NCBI GenBank assembly: GCA_027066325.1
Contig: JAMONY010000045.1
Location: forward strand, 1 to 33,341
Origin: Helicobacteraceae bacterium
GTDB taxonomy: Bacteria > Campylobacterota > Campylobacteria > Campylobacterales > Sulfurimonadaceae
Direction of reading: 5' to 3'
DNA: 33,341 nucleotides
The notes below the pieces were generated by a model. It did no database searches and was not told the DNA's origin. It saw nothing but the letters and a program-made list of their open reading frames with translations. Position numbers and translations under genes: made by a program. Each line of letters opens with the position of its first letter. Positions within the stretch are counted from its first letter, which is position 1. Positions 6,578 to 14,805 of this stretch are shown piece after piece.

Positions 6578-8160
6578 TATGCGCCCTTTCCTTGCTTGAT
6601 ACCAAACCATAAACTAAGATTTTTACTCTTAGATATTTTCTTCTCAAGCATCTCATAAACTCCATGAGTACCAAGTATTGCTGTTAGCATAGATGCTAAA
6701 ATACCTATGCTGATTGTAAGCGCAAAGCCTTTGATAGCACCCGTACCATACACATACAATACAACTGCTGCAATAAGAGTCGTGATGTTTGCATCTAGTA
6801 TGGCTCTTATGGCATTTGCATACCCATCTTCTATCGCTTTATGGATAGATGAGCCTTTATAGAGCAGCTCGCGTATGCGCTCTTGTATGATGACATTGGA
6901 GTCAACTGCCATACCAACAGTAAGTACAATACCAGCCATACCAGGTAGCGTTAAAGTAGCCCCAAACATCGCCATAACCGCCAATATGATAAATAGGTTG
7001 GCAATAAGAGCTATGTTGGCGATCACTCCTGCTAGCTTATAGTAGTAGATCATAAATGCAAATACAAGTATAAATCCACCAATAAGAGCAATCATACTAG
7101 CTTTTATGCTATCTGCCCCAAGACTAGGACCAACTGATCTTTTCTCCATCATGTAGATTGGAGCCAATAGAGCACCAGATCTTAAGGCGATAGATAGATC
7201 TTGAGCCTGCTCAACAGTATAGCTACCGCTAATTTGACCATGTCCTCCACCTATGCGTTCGTTGATCACAGGAGCAGAGTAGACTTTGCCATCTAAGACT
7301 ATAGCCAGATAGTTGCCTACATTTTTACCTGTAAAGTCACCAAATATCTGAGCACCTTCAGCATTGAGTGAGAAGTTAATAACAGGACGGTTATTTTGAT
7401 CAAAAGCTACTTTGGCATCTGTTAGCATAGAGCCATCTAGTATAGGTATCTCTTTGACTAGATACTTAACACCAGCGCGTTCAGCATCCTCTAGTATAAG
7501 GTCTCCATACTCAGCTGCTTCTGCTGCACTCATAGTATCTACTCTAGCTTTTCTCTCCTCATCAAGTGACATAAGCTCCAGCTTAGCAGCGCGTGATATA
7601 AGTTCTCTTGCACGCTGCTCCTCCTCTGCACTCTTTATGCCTGGAAGTTCAACTAAAATCTTCTCTTCGCCAGCTCTAGCTACGGTAGGCTCAGCTAGAC
7701 CAAACTGATCTAGACGGTTTCGTATGGTCTCGATGGCTTGATCTACCGCCTGTTTTTTTGTCCGCTCTATCTCTTCTGGTGTTAGTGAGATAGTTAGGTT
7801 TTCACCATCTACTAAAACCGTTGTTCCGACTATATCTTTTAGCATATTTTGCAGAGCAGGTATGTCGTCTGTATCTAAAACACTAAGAGAAACAACCTCA
7901 TCATCTGCGCTCAGTGCATCTAGTAAGATATCCTCTTTTTCAGTAAAGTGATTTATGCCTGAAGCTATGGATTTAAGATGTGATTTTACAGCCTCTTCTG
8001 TTTTTACGCCAAGAAGCATATAGAGACCACCTTGAAGATCAAGTCCCAATGTAATTTTTTGACCTTTATCTAGCTGTAGAAGTGATGGTGCAGAGACTAT
8101 AACACCAAAAAGTATGGCTAGAGCAAAGATTATGATGCGAAAATTAAGCTTCATCCTCAT
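6577..8160 (-). CDS. secD: Protein translocase subunit SecD
   Basis: The larger SecDF subunit, about 527 residues. It has one N-terminal helix (FRIIIFALAILFGVIVSA), the GLDLQGG motif at ~39-45, a long periplasmic region (P1 and the P4-like domain with DGKVYSAPVINERIGGG) and five helices with GMAVDSNVIIQERIREL. The longest frame starts at a TTG (8172). The ATG at 8160 or the one at 8154 (MKLNFRII) fits homologues better; none has a clear ribosome binding site because the start lies inside the end of yajC, so translation is probably coupled. I chose 8160, uncertain by two codons. Confidence 0.96.
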   Translation of the reverse strand: MRMKLNFRIIIFALAILFGVIVSAPSLLQLDKGQKITLGLDLQGGLYMLLGVKTEEAVKSHLKSIASGINHFTEKEDILLDALSADDEVVSLSVLDTDDIPALQNMLKDIVGTTVLVDGENLTISLTPEEIERTKKQAVDQAIETIRNRLDQFGLAEPTVARAGEEKILVELPGIKSAEEEQRARELISRAAKLELMSLDEERKARVDTMSAAEAAEYGDLILEDAERAGVKYLVKEIPILDGSMLTDAKVAFDQNNRPVINFSLNAEGAQIFGDFTGKNVGNYLAIVLDGKVYSAPVINERIGGGHGQISGSYTVEQAQDLSIALRSGALLAPIYMMEKRSVGPSLGADSIKASMIALIGGFILVFAFMIYYYKLAGVIANIALIANLFIILAVMAMFGATLTLPGMAGIVLTVGMAVDSNVIIQERIRELLYKGSSIHKAIEDGYANAIRAILDANITTLIAAVVLYVYGTGAIKGFALTISIGILASMLTAILGTHGVYEMLEKKISKSKNLSLWFGIKQGKGA

Positions 8161-8410
8161 ACTTTCTAGCAATAGAGTCTTTTGCTACTTTTACGATAAC
8201 CTTGTCGGCTATAATGACACTAAAAAAGTTCTCTTCAACCTTCTTGACCTCTGCTATAAGTCCACCATTGGTCACAATTTTGTCACCTTTTGCTAGATTT
8301 TCAAGCATCTCACGATGTTTTTTGGCACTTTGTTGTTGTGGGCGAATAATGATAAAGTACATAATCGCAATCAGAAATATAAACGGTAATAGTTGTCCTA
8401 ACATCTCCAT
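8144..8410 (-). CDS. yajC: Preprotein translocase subunit YajC
   Basis: An 88-residue single-span membrane protein that associates with SecDF. Residues 5-23 form the helix (GQLLPFIFLIAIMYFIIIR), followed directly by the family hallmark RPQQQSAKKHREML and a small beta-rich cytoplasmic domain with GDKIVTNGGLIAEV. Length is typical. ATG start with AAGGTAG upstream. Its end overlaps the front of secD. It is the first gene of the sec-leuS unit and has its own promoter-like element upstream. Confidence 0.96.
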   Translation of the reverse strand: MEMLGQLLPFIFLIAIMYFIIIRPQQQSAKKHREMLENLAKGDKIVTNGGLIAEVKKVEENFFSVIIADKVIVKVAKDSIARKYEDEA

Positions 8411-8440
8411 GTGTAGCTACCTTAGGTGTGGTTTTCGCGA

Positions 8441-8446
8441 ATTATA
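8441..8446 (-). promoter_or_regulatory. Likely -10 box of the yajC-secDF-leuS operon
   Basis: On the minus strand a perfect TATAAT lies about 31 bases before the yajC ATG, in the short gap after the small gene at 8468-8740. No clear -35 is visible. It suggests the sec operon can be transcribed independently of the fadL-volA unit upstream. Confidence 0.5.
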
Positions 8447-8467
8447 CTCAAATATGCTTAAGTAGAC

Positions 8468-8740
8468 TTAATTTTCGCAAGATGCAATGCCTAATTTTTT
8501 GATTAAAAATTCAAAAATAGTACTGCTCTGTTTATCGTAATCATCATGAAACTCTACTGCGCACTCACCAGACTCACCCGCTGGAGATAGCGTGATGGAT
8601 GGTGTCATGTTGTGTTCTGCTATACTCTGCTCTATGGCATCTAGTATCTCATTTCTTTGAGAATTTGAGTGATATTTGAGCACTAATCGCGCATATCTCT
8701 CCTCCATCTCATGGTATGCTTGTATGCAAGTTTGACTCAC
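8468..8740 (-). CDS. Small conserved-looking protein of unknown function
   Basis: Read from a GTG at 8740 preceded by AAGGAG, giving 90 residues (MSQTCIQAYHEMEERY...). An ATG at 8779 would run into the upstream lipase gene and lacks a site. The product is soluble, with a charged N-terminal helix (EMEERYARLVLKY), a second helix (EILDAIEQSIAEHNM), a strand region (PSITLSPAGESGECAVEFHD) and a C-terminal helix ending in LGIASCEN. I do not recognise the family. It starts 13 bases after the lipase stop, so it is probably the third gene of the fadL-lipase unit; whether it shares their function is unknown. Confidence 0.7.
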   Translation of the reverse strand: MSQTCIQAYHEMEERYARLVLKYHSNSQRNEILDAIEQSIAEHNMTPSITLSPAGESGECAVEFHDDYDKQSSTIFEFLIKKLGIASCEN

Positions 8741-8753
8741 TTCTACTCCTTGG

Positions 8754-10832
8754 TTATTGTAATATAATAGATGGATCACTCACATATATAGCTTTGCTAT
8801 TGGACTCTAAGTGACTCATTATCATAGTGTGTATTGAGACGGTAGCTGCGTCTGGACGAAGTGGTGAACTATGTGTACCTGCTGTTAATCTTACAACTGT
8901 GTTTGAAGAGATAGGTTTAAGTCCAGCATTACCATTGGTTAGATTAATATTGTCCGCATTAATGAGTTTCAAAAATGGATCAGTCCCACTAAGTGGAGCA
9001 CCAACAACACAATTTGGTATGACACTGTCACTATTGTCTGCTACTTGACAAGGTAGTTGTGAGGCGGTATCTCGTGAGCCTACCATCTCAAATGCTAGTA
9101 TATTTTTAGGATGTTTTTGTGCTAAAGATAGAGCATAATTTGCTGGATCTGCATCATCTACTATGGTTTGAGTAGCTAACAAAAAAGTGCTATATTCAAC
9201 TGTATTTTGCTCTATCCCTTTTGCCGCTAAACCAGCAGCTATAACAGGTCCATATGTTTTTGAGGAGGCTAAAAGCAGGCTCAATCCTTGACCTGGCACT
9301 ATAAGTGCTATGGTCTCTAGATTGTTTGTGCTATTTAAGTAGCCTGTAGACGCTATGGTTCCGAGTGAGTGTGCTACAAAATGTACACGATTTTTATTAA
9401 GATCTACCCCTGTGGCTTTAGATAGAGCAGAGTGCAGCTGTAGAAGATCTGATGTGCTCTGGTGTAGATTGTCTCTTGTTGTTGCTATATGAGATAGGTT
9501 TATGTAGTGGGCTCCAGAGCTATCTATGATGCCATCACTGTTAGCAGCAGTTATAACACCTTGAGCATTTTGGGCTACTAAATCCGCATTATATGTACGC
9601 TCTAGTGCTCCTAGATAGAATGGATTTTTAGTAAGGTTTGTCTCTACTACTCCATGAAGTGGTAGATCTATCGCAACTGCAGCGTAACACTTACTAGCAA
9701 ATGTCTCACCAAAAGCTGCTAGATCTGTTCTATTTCTAGTTATGCCGTGTTGATAGATGATTACACTCCACCCATCTGCTGGCTTTGCACATCCGCTATG
9801 ACTGTTTGGGATAGTTGCAAAAAGTGGTACTGTTATATTTGCCTCAAGTATAGGAGTTAGCGAACCTGCTCTGTAACTAAACTGACCATTTAAGATAGGC
9901 ATAGGGTCTGCGGCACTAGGTTGTGGCATAAACTGTGGTAGGTTATTGAGCGTACCAATATAAACATCTGCTTTGCCTATTGTCTGTGCATCAGAGGTGA
10001 GCTCTAGTGATGTCTTGCCTGTTGATGTTAGAGTGATAGTTGAGACAGCTGGTACTGCCGCTATGCTTCTTTGAGTTGCGCCTATAAGCTGTGTTCTAAA
10101 GCTCCATATCTGGATGGTTTTTCGTGGATTTTTGCCCGCTTTTATAAGTGCACCAAGCATAGCCTGAGTGGCTTGGCGAACTGGCTCAAGTGCAGCTGCT
10201 GTGTGGTTGGCATCTATGGGTGTGCTCTTTAGTGTTAAAGCAGTTCCTATGTCAGGTGCCAATCTTTTGCCATCTGTAGATTTGATCTCATCTGTAAGGA
10301 CTATCATGTAGTTTGTTAATGATTCAAGTGGTCTTATGGGCACTATCGCTATCTTTGAGCCACTTTGTGATACCACATAGTCTACGCCAAAATTGAGAGT
10401 AGATGTTATCTGCATTACAGCACCTGTTGTACTGTTGACATCTACCTTGTATACACCTACTCCAGTTGCTAAAGTTGAGCTATTTAGCTCTAAGCCCTCT
10501 GTAATATTGGTAGTTATTGGTGAGATGGTAGAGAAGCCAGTTAGTTCATTTAGCTGTCTTTTAATGGCGGCATCACTATCGTTGGGCTCATATGGTATGT
10601 TTAGTGTTTTTCCACCATCGTACTGATCTGTTGATGAGCTATTTGGCGCAAATAGTATGCTATTTGGATACGGTATAAGAGACTCTGTTGGATTAAAAAT
10701 TGCATAGCCTGATATGTTATCTTCTACACTACCTCCATGAAGAGAGTCTTGAAGTTTGGTGTCTCTGTCTATGCTACACCCACTAAGTAATAGTAGTGCA
10801 AATATTGGTAAAATAAACTCTAACTTTCTCAT
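8754..10832 (-). CDS. VolA/Pla-1-like lipase lipoprotein
   Basis: A 692-residue lipoprotein: signal sequence with lipobox LLSGCS (Cys19), then a long N-terminal domain of the kind called virulence-factor lipase N-terminal (residues ~45-300), then an alpha/beta-hydrolase domain. The oxyanion region VIIYQHGITRNRTD, the nucleophile in VAHSLGTIAS (Ser near 489, AxSxG rather than GxSxG), a likely acid in SDSVIPN (near 601) and a likely His in AGTHSS (near 655) form a plausible triad. In Vibrio cholerae the surface lipoprotein VolA cleaves lysophosphatidylcholine and is encoded with FadL; here too a FadL gene lies directly upstream (9-base gap). Substrate and surface exposure are inferred by analogy. 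Confidence 0.85.
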   Translation of the reverse strand: MRKLEFILPIFALLLLSGCSIDRDTKLQDSLHGGSVEDNISGYAIFNPTESLIPYPNSILFAPNSSSTDQYDGGKTLNIPYEPNDSDAAIKRQLNELTGFSTISPITTNITEGLELNSSTLATGVGVYKVDVNSTTGAVMQITSTLNFGVDYVVSQSGSKIAIVPIRPLESLTNYMIVLTDEIKSTDGKRLAPDIGTALTLKSTPIDANHTAAALEPVRQATQAMLGALIKAGKNPRKTIQIWSFRTQLIGATQRSIAAVPAVSTITLTSTGKTSLELTSDAQTIGKADVYIGTLNNLPQFMPQPSAADPMPILNGQFSYRAGSLTPILEANITVPLFATIPNSHSGCAKPADGWSVIIYQHGITRNRTDLAAFGETFASKCYAAVAIDLPLHGVVETNLTKNPFYLGALERTYNADLVAQNAQGVITAANSDGIIDSSGAHYINLSHIATTRDNLHQSTSDLLQLHSALSKATGVDLNKNRVHFVAHSLGTIASTGYLNSTNNLETIALIVPGQGLSLLLASSKTYGPVIAAGLAAKGIEQNTVEYSTFLLATQTIVDDADPANYALSLAQKHPKNILAFEMVGSRDTASQLPCQVADNSDSVIPNCVVGAPLSGTDPFLKLINADNINLTNGNAGLKPISSNTVVRLTAGTHSSPLRPDAATVSIHTMIMSHLESNSKAIYVSDPSIILQ

Positions 10833-10841
10833 CCTAAACTC

Positions 10842-12158
10842 CTAAAATCTCATAGCGATCTGCGCGCTAAATATATCTACACTAGAGTCATAGCTACCAT
10901 TGAGCGTATGATTTAACGCTGTATTGCTCGCCTCAAACTCATTGTTTATCTCTGTGTCGCTTACAAATAGGTGGCTGTATCCAAAATCGGCACTAATTAG
11001 TTCGCTATATTTATAGCCTACACCAAAACTGAGCCAAGTTCTATCGTTATCTGGTATACGAACTGTACGATATTTTGAGTTTTTAACAGCTTTTTGATCA
11101 TACGCTAAACCTGCTCTAAATAGCAAGCTGTTACTTTGATGATACTTAGCACCAATGGCTAGTCTCCACTGATCTTGATAGTTTTCTGTTGTAACAGAGT
11201 CTGGTTGCTTCTCGTTTTTGTATTTGATTCTTAGCTCATCAAAGACGCTCCATTGAGTCCAAGTTGCATCTGCCATAAGCTCAAAATCTCCATAACTATG
11301 AAAGGCGCTAAATGAGAGTGAAGCTGGAAGAGTCACATTGGCATAAATATCAGTATCTACAAATATGCCCGTACTGACAATAGGGGCTGCTTGTGTTGGA
11401 ACTGTAAAATCAGCCTCTCCATCTACTCTATGTTTTATGGCAGATCTGTATGCTATGGAGAATCTGGTATCTCTGTCAACTTTATAGAGAGTACCAATAT
11501 TCCAGCCATATGACATGCTGTTGATATTATCTCCTTGAAGATCAACAAAACCATCAGCACTCCCAGGTGAGCCAAGAAGCGCACCAAAGTCAATGGCGCT
11601 AGTGAGTATGACATCTACATATTGCACATTGATGCCTCCACCGATACTTATCTTCTTGTCAACCTCATAAGCGATAGTAGGGTTAAAGTTTATGGTTGTC
11701 AAGTGTGTCTCAACACCGTGGTATCTTCCAACCCAATCATCATCATATTTTGTTCCAAGACCAAATGGGACATTTAGCCCAAAGCCAACAAATAGCTTAT
11801 CTTCAATCTGATTTGTGTAGTAGATGTTTGGTACAACAGCACTCTGTTCTCCGTTTGAGTTATTGCCACTTAGCGTGCTACCATCTGCATTGAGCGAGCC
11901 ACTATCGCTATAGCTTGTTGTTGGTAGTATGTAGTGAAGTGCTACCATAGCATTTTGTCCATCTAGAAGTGTTATAGATGCTGGATTAAACCATATGGTT
12001 GAAGCATCTTCTGCTGCTGCGCCACCTGAAGCAAATGCACTTCCCATACCTGATGCTGAGTGCTCAATAAGAGCAAAGCCAGCACCATTTGCACTACTAG
12101 CTAACAGTGTGGCTGTAGCTATTGAAGTACAGATATATCTAATTTTACCACCATACAT
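10842..12158 (-). CDS. FadL/OmpP1/TodX-type outer-membrane transport protein
   Basis: A 438-residue outer-membrane beta-barrel that in this family lets long-chain fatty acids or hydrophobic compounds cross the outer membrane. There is a signal peptide (residues ~1-26, ending ASSANG before AGFALIEHSA), the hatch region with SGMGSAFASGGAA and the NPA motif (WFNPAS near 57), VPFGLGTKYDDDWVGRY near 135, many alternating strands, and a terminal Phe as expected for BAM-dependent insertion. Start is ATG with AAGGGAGA upstream. It is first in a minus-strand unit with the VolA-like lipase. An aromatic-hydrocarbon substrate (TodX-like) cannot be excluded. Confidence 0.92.
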   Translation of the reverse strand: MYGGKIRYICTSIATATLLASSANGAGFALIEHSASGMGSAFASGGAAAEDASTIWFNPASITLLDGQNAMVALHYILPTTSYSDSGSLNADGSTLSGNNSNGEQSAVVPNIYYTNQIEDKLFVGFGLNVPFGLGTKYDDDWVGRYHGVETHLTTINFNPTIAYEVDKKISIGGGINVQYVDVILTSAIDFGALLGSPGSADGFVDLQGDNINSMSYGWNIGTLYKVDRDTRFSIAYRSAIKHRVDGEADFTVPTQAAPIVSTGIFVDTDIYANVTLPASLSFSAFHSYGDFELMADATWTQWSVFDELRIKYKNEKQPDSVTTENYQDQWRLAIGAKYHQSNSLLFRAGLAYDQKAVKNSKYRTVRIPDNDRTWLSFGVGYKYSELISADFGYSHLFVSDTEINNEFEASNTALNHTLNGSYDSSVDIFSAQIAMRF

Positions 12159-12186
12159 ATTACAGTCTCCCTTTTTGTTTCATACA

Positions 12187-12192
12187 ACTATA
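12187..12192 (-). promoter_or_regulatory. Possible -10 box for the fadL-lipase unit
   Basis: TATAGT on the minus strand, 29 bases before the fadL start, with a weak TTTACT 16 bases further upstream. It lies in the 82-base gap shared with the divergent AAA+ gene, so the two promoters must be close or overlapping. Confidence 0.35.
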
Positions 12193-12240
12193 AGGATAAA
12201 TAGATTAAAGTAAAGTAAAATTATCACAAAGAGATAGAGA

Positions 12241-13974
12241 TTGAAACACCTTATAGAGTTCATAGAACAAAAAGAAGTAGAGAAGAGTGAGATATTTACA
12301 CAACTCAAATGCACAATAGACGGAGCAAGATTGCTTCAAACAATGACAAAAAGATATATTAATGCTCAAGAAGATAGCTCCGCAATAGATCTCATACAAG
12401 ATACCTTTGGTAACACTTCATATGACTATCTTGACTATCTTATAAAGATTAAAAATCTACTAGAACTTGGCTGGATTGCTCAACAGAGTTTTTCTCCTAT
12501 CAAACTTAGCGATGCATCAAACTTAGAGCTACTCAATATCAATATAGCCCTAAGCCCACCATTTTTAAAGCTCCTTGAGCTAGGTTCACTTGAGATGACG
12601 CTGCCTGAAATCAAGCCTTATGATGACCATCTAGCCTATCTTCGCGATCAATTTTTTCGTATTGAGTTGTATCAGAAAATAAGTGCGGTACGATACCATG
12701 GTAGTGAGCAGTCGCTATCTATTCATAGGCTTCAAAGCAAGCTAGAGTTGTTAGAAAAACGCATAGATGAGCGTCTAGATCAGACCACAAACGAGATCAT
12801 CTTAGATAAGTTTCTTAAAGACAACTCACTAGATGGCAAAAATCAGATTCTCTTTTTAGCCTTACTAAAAGAGGAGTATAGCGCTAACGATAGCTCACTA
12901 AGAGACATGAATACACTTATAGATCTAATCAGTTTTGATGAGTATGACCGTATAGCAAACCGCTCTTTGCTTGAAGAGGGCTCTAAAATGTTAAATGATG
13001 AGATTATAGATTATGAAGAGATGTTAAATCCATTTGGGGGCATCTCACGAGCTTTTTACATAGTAGATGAGATACTTCAAGAGATAATGCATCCACAAAA
13101 GAAGAAAAAAGTTCATAAGCTTAAGCTAGACACACTTATAAAAGAGCAAGATATTTTTGAACTCATAGAGCCGATCACAACGCTAGATGATGTAGTACTA
13201 AACCCACAAACAAGTGCAACACTACAAAATCTTATGCGGCAAGTAGATAAAAAGGTTATGGCAAGACTTGTAAAATGGGGAATTCAGACCAAGAAAAAAG
13301 GGATAGATGCTAGAATCATGTTCTATGGTCCTCCTGGTACTGGTAAGACTTTAACAGCACACTCACTCTGTAGGTCCCTTAAGCGAAAAGTGCTCAGTTT
13401 TGACTGCTCAAAAATTCTCTCTATGTATATTGGTGAGAGTGAAAAAAATGTTCGGAAGATATTTGATACATACAAAGACTTAGCTCAGAAGACCAAAACG
13501 GAGCCTGTATTGTTACTAAATGAAGCAGATCAGTTTTTAAGCTCTAGATCTTCAGGTGGCGGAAGTAGTGCGGAACAGATGCACAATCAGATGCAAAATA
13601 TTTTTCTAGAGCAGATCGAGACTTTTAGTGGCATACTAATAGCTACTACCAATCTGCTTGAAAACATAGATACAGCATTTTCACGCCGCTTTAACTACAA
13701 GATAGAGTTTAAACGCCCAACTAAGAAACAGCGACAGAGACTGTGGGAGAAGATGTTGCCAAAAAGTGCCCCCTATGAAGAAGATTTTAACATAGAGCCT
13801 CTACTAGGATATGATCTATCTGGAGGTCAGATCAACCTTATTGTAAAAAATGCTGCTTACACTATAGCAACAATGAACAAGCCAATCTTTACCGTTGAGA
13901 CTATCATAAAAGAGATAGAGCGTGAAACAAAAGGTAGTTTTGGAAATGAGAAATCTATGGGATTTTTGCGCTAG
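12241..13974 (+). CDS. AAA+ ATPase with Asn in the Walker B motif
   Basis: A 577-residue cytoplasmic protein. Residues 1-~330 are helical with no known domain; residues ~340-560 are a classical AAA module of the SpoVK/Cdc48-like group. Walker A is FYGPPGTGKT (near 361-370). Walker B reads VLLLNEAD (near 423-430), with Asn where most AAA proteins have Asp but keeping the catalytic Glu; this LxNEAD form is common in a bacterial subfamily. Sensor 1 is ATTN, followed by the double arginine SRRFN. The start is a TTG with only a weak purine-rich site (AGAGATAGAGA); an ATG near codon 36 is an alternative. The substrate is unknown; it is divergent from fadL and not in an operon. Confidence 0.8.
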   Translation: MKHLIEFIEQKEVEKSEIFTQLKCTIDGARLLQTMTKRYINAQEDSSAIDLIQDTFGNTSYDYLDYLIKIKNLLELGWIAQQSFSPIKLSDASNLELLNINIALSPPFLKLLELGSLEMTLPEIKPYDDHLAYLRDQFFRIELYQKISAVRYHGSEQSLSIHRLQSKLELLEKRIDERLDQTTNEIILDKFLKDNSLDGKNQILFLALLKEEYSANDSSLRDMNTLIDLISFDEYDRIANRSLLEEGSKMLNDEIIDYEEMLNPFGGISRAFYIVDEILQEIMHPQKKKKVHKLKLDTLIKEQDIFELIEPITTLDDVVLNPQTSATLQNLMRQVDKKVMARLVKWGIQTKKKGIDARIMFYGPPGTGKTLTAHSLCRSLKRKVLSFDCSKILSMYIGESEKNVRKIFDTYKDLAQKTKTEPVLLLNEADQFLSSRSSGGGSSAEQMHNQMQNIFLEQIETFSGILIATTNLLENIDTAFSRRFNYKIEFKRPTKKQRQRLWEKMLPKSAPYEEDFNIEPLLGYDLSGGQINLIVKNAAYTIATMNKPIFTVETIIKEIERETKGSFGNEKSMGFLR

Positions 13975-14000
13975 AGTAGATACAGATAGAGGCGCTCTCT

Positions 14001-14717
14001 CTACCCTCTCTCTTTTTGAGCGCTATAACTAGCTATTCCTCCTAGAAGATTGATAACTTTTTTATAACCCAAATCTACCATTATGCGTTGTACCTGCGCG
14101 CTTCTGCTGCCAACATGACAGTAGACAATAAGATGCTCATCAAACTCTACGCCTGATCTGTTTAGCAGGTTGTAAAAATCTGTTGTGCTTACAAGGTGAT
14201 CTGTGCCTACGATATGAGAAGTTTTATACTCTAGTGGCTCACGAACATCTATGAGTTTAAACTGAACTTCGTTGCGTGATCTAGCCTCTAGTAGAAGTGC
14301 TAGCTCTGCACTATTGAGATCACTTTGTTGCAGTAGGTCTACATAGTGGGCGCTAGATGTACTATCGGTCTGATCTATGTTTTGCTCTTTAGTGTCACAA
14401 CTCACATACTCTGGAGTACAAAATATCTGACAATGGCAAGTCCCATCGCGTGGTATCTCTACCTCTAGTGCTGGTTTACATGGACAGATTCTGTTATCAT
14501 CCGCACTCTCATCAACAAAAAAACATGGGCAGTAGCGTTTGGAATATATAAGCTTATTGCGTGTTAATCCACTCTGTATGCGTTCATTGATATCTTGATC
14601 GGGGTTATATACAAGATTAAACTGTTTTAAAACAGCATCAGTAAACTTAACTGTTTTAGAGAACTCTTCTCTAAATAGCTTAGACTCATAATCTATCTCT
14701 ACTCTATCTCTACTCAT
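14001..14717 (-). CDS. Ferredoxin:thioredoxin reductase-like / rhodanese fusion
   Basis: A 238-residue protein from the ATG at 14717 (AAAGGTGAG upstream); an ATG nine codons earlier would lie upstream of the likely transcription start. Residues ~35-105 resemble the catalytic beta chain of ferredoxin:thioredoxin reductase: YCPC, then RICPC, then TCHC and a further Cys (IFC). These are the Fe-S ligands and redox pair, though the spacings are shorter and longer than the plant type. Residues ~130-235 are a rhodanese domain with FKLIDVREPLEYKTSHIVG and the active-site loop YCHVGSRS. The join suggests that electrons from an Fe-S donor reduce a disulfide or persulfide. It is convergent with the AAA+ gene and divergent from the DUF389 gene. 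Confidence 0.85.
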   Translation of the reverse strand: MSRDRVEIDYESKLFREEFSKTVKFTDAVLKQFNLVYNPDQDINERIQSGLTRNKLIYSKRYCPCFFVDESADDNRICPCKPALEVEIPRDGTCHCQIFCTPEYVSCDTKEQNIDQTDSTSSAHYVDLLQQSDLNSAELALLLEARSRNEVQFKLIDVREPLEYKTSHIVGTDHLVSTTDFYNLLNRSGVEFDEHLIVYCHVGSRSAQVQRIMVDLGYKKVINLLGGIASYSAQKERG

Positions 14718-14740
14718 TAGCTCACCTTTAAAAAATGCAA

Positions 14741-14746
14741 TCATAC
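14741..14746 (-). promoter_or_regulatory. Possible -10 box of the FTR/rhodanese gene
   Basis: TATGAT on the minus strand, 23 bases before the chosen ATG at 14717. If used, transcription would begin downstream of the longer-frame start at 14744, supporting the shorter protein. Confidence 0.35.
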
Positions 14747-14776
14747 AACTAACTACTTAAGGTCTGTTTAGAAAGA

Positions 14777-14782
14777 TATAGT
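14777..14782 (+). promoter_or_regulatory. Possible -10 box of the DUF389 gene
   Basis: TATAGT, 23 bases before the ATG at 14806. It would place the transcript start at about 14789, so the in-frame TTG at 14788 would be at the very end of, or outside, the mRNA, which favours the ATG. Confidence 0.35.
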
Positions 14783-14805
14783 AAGTTTTGGTTAAAATCT
14801 CATCT

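Noticed and set aside
13992..14023. GCGCTC...GAGCGC inverted repeat between the convergent AAA+ and FTR/rhodanese genes
   Set aside because: Only six base pairs with a 20-base loop and it lies partly in the coding region; not a convincing terminator.
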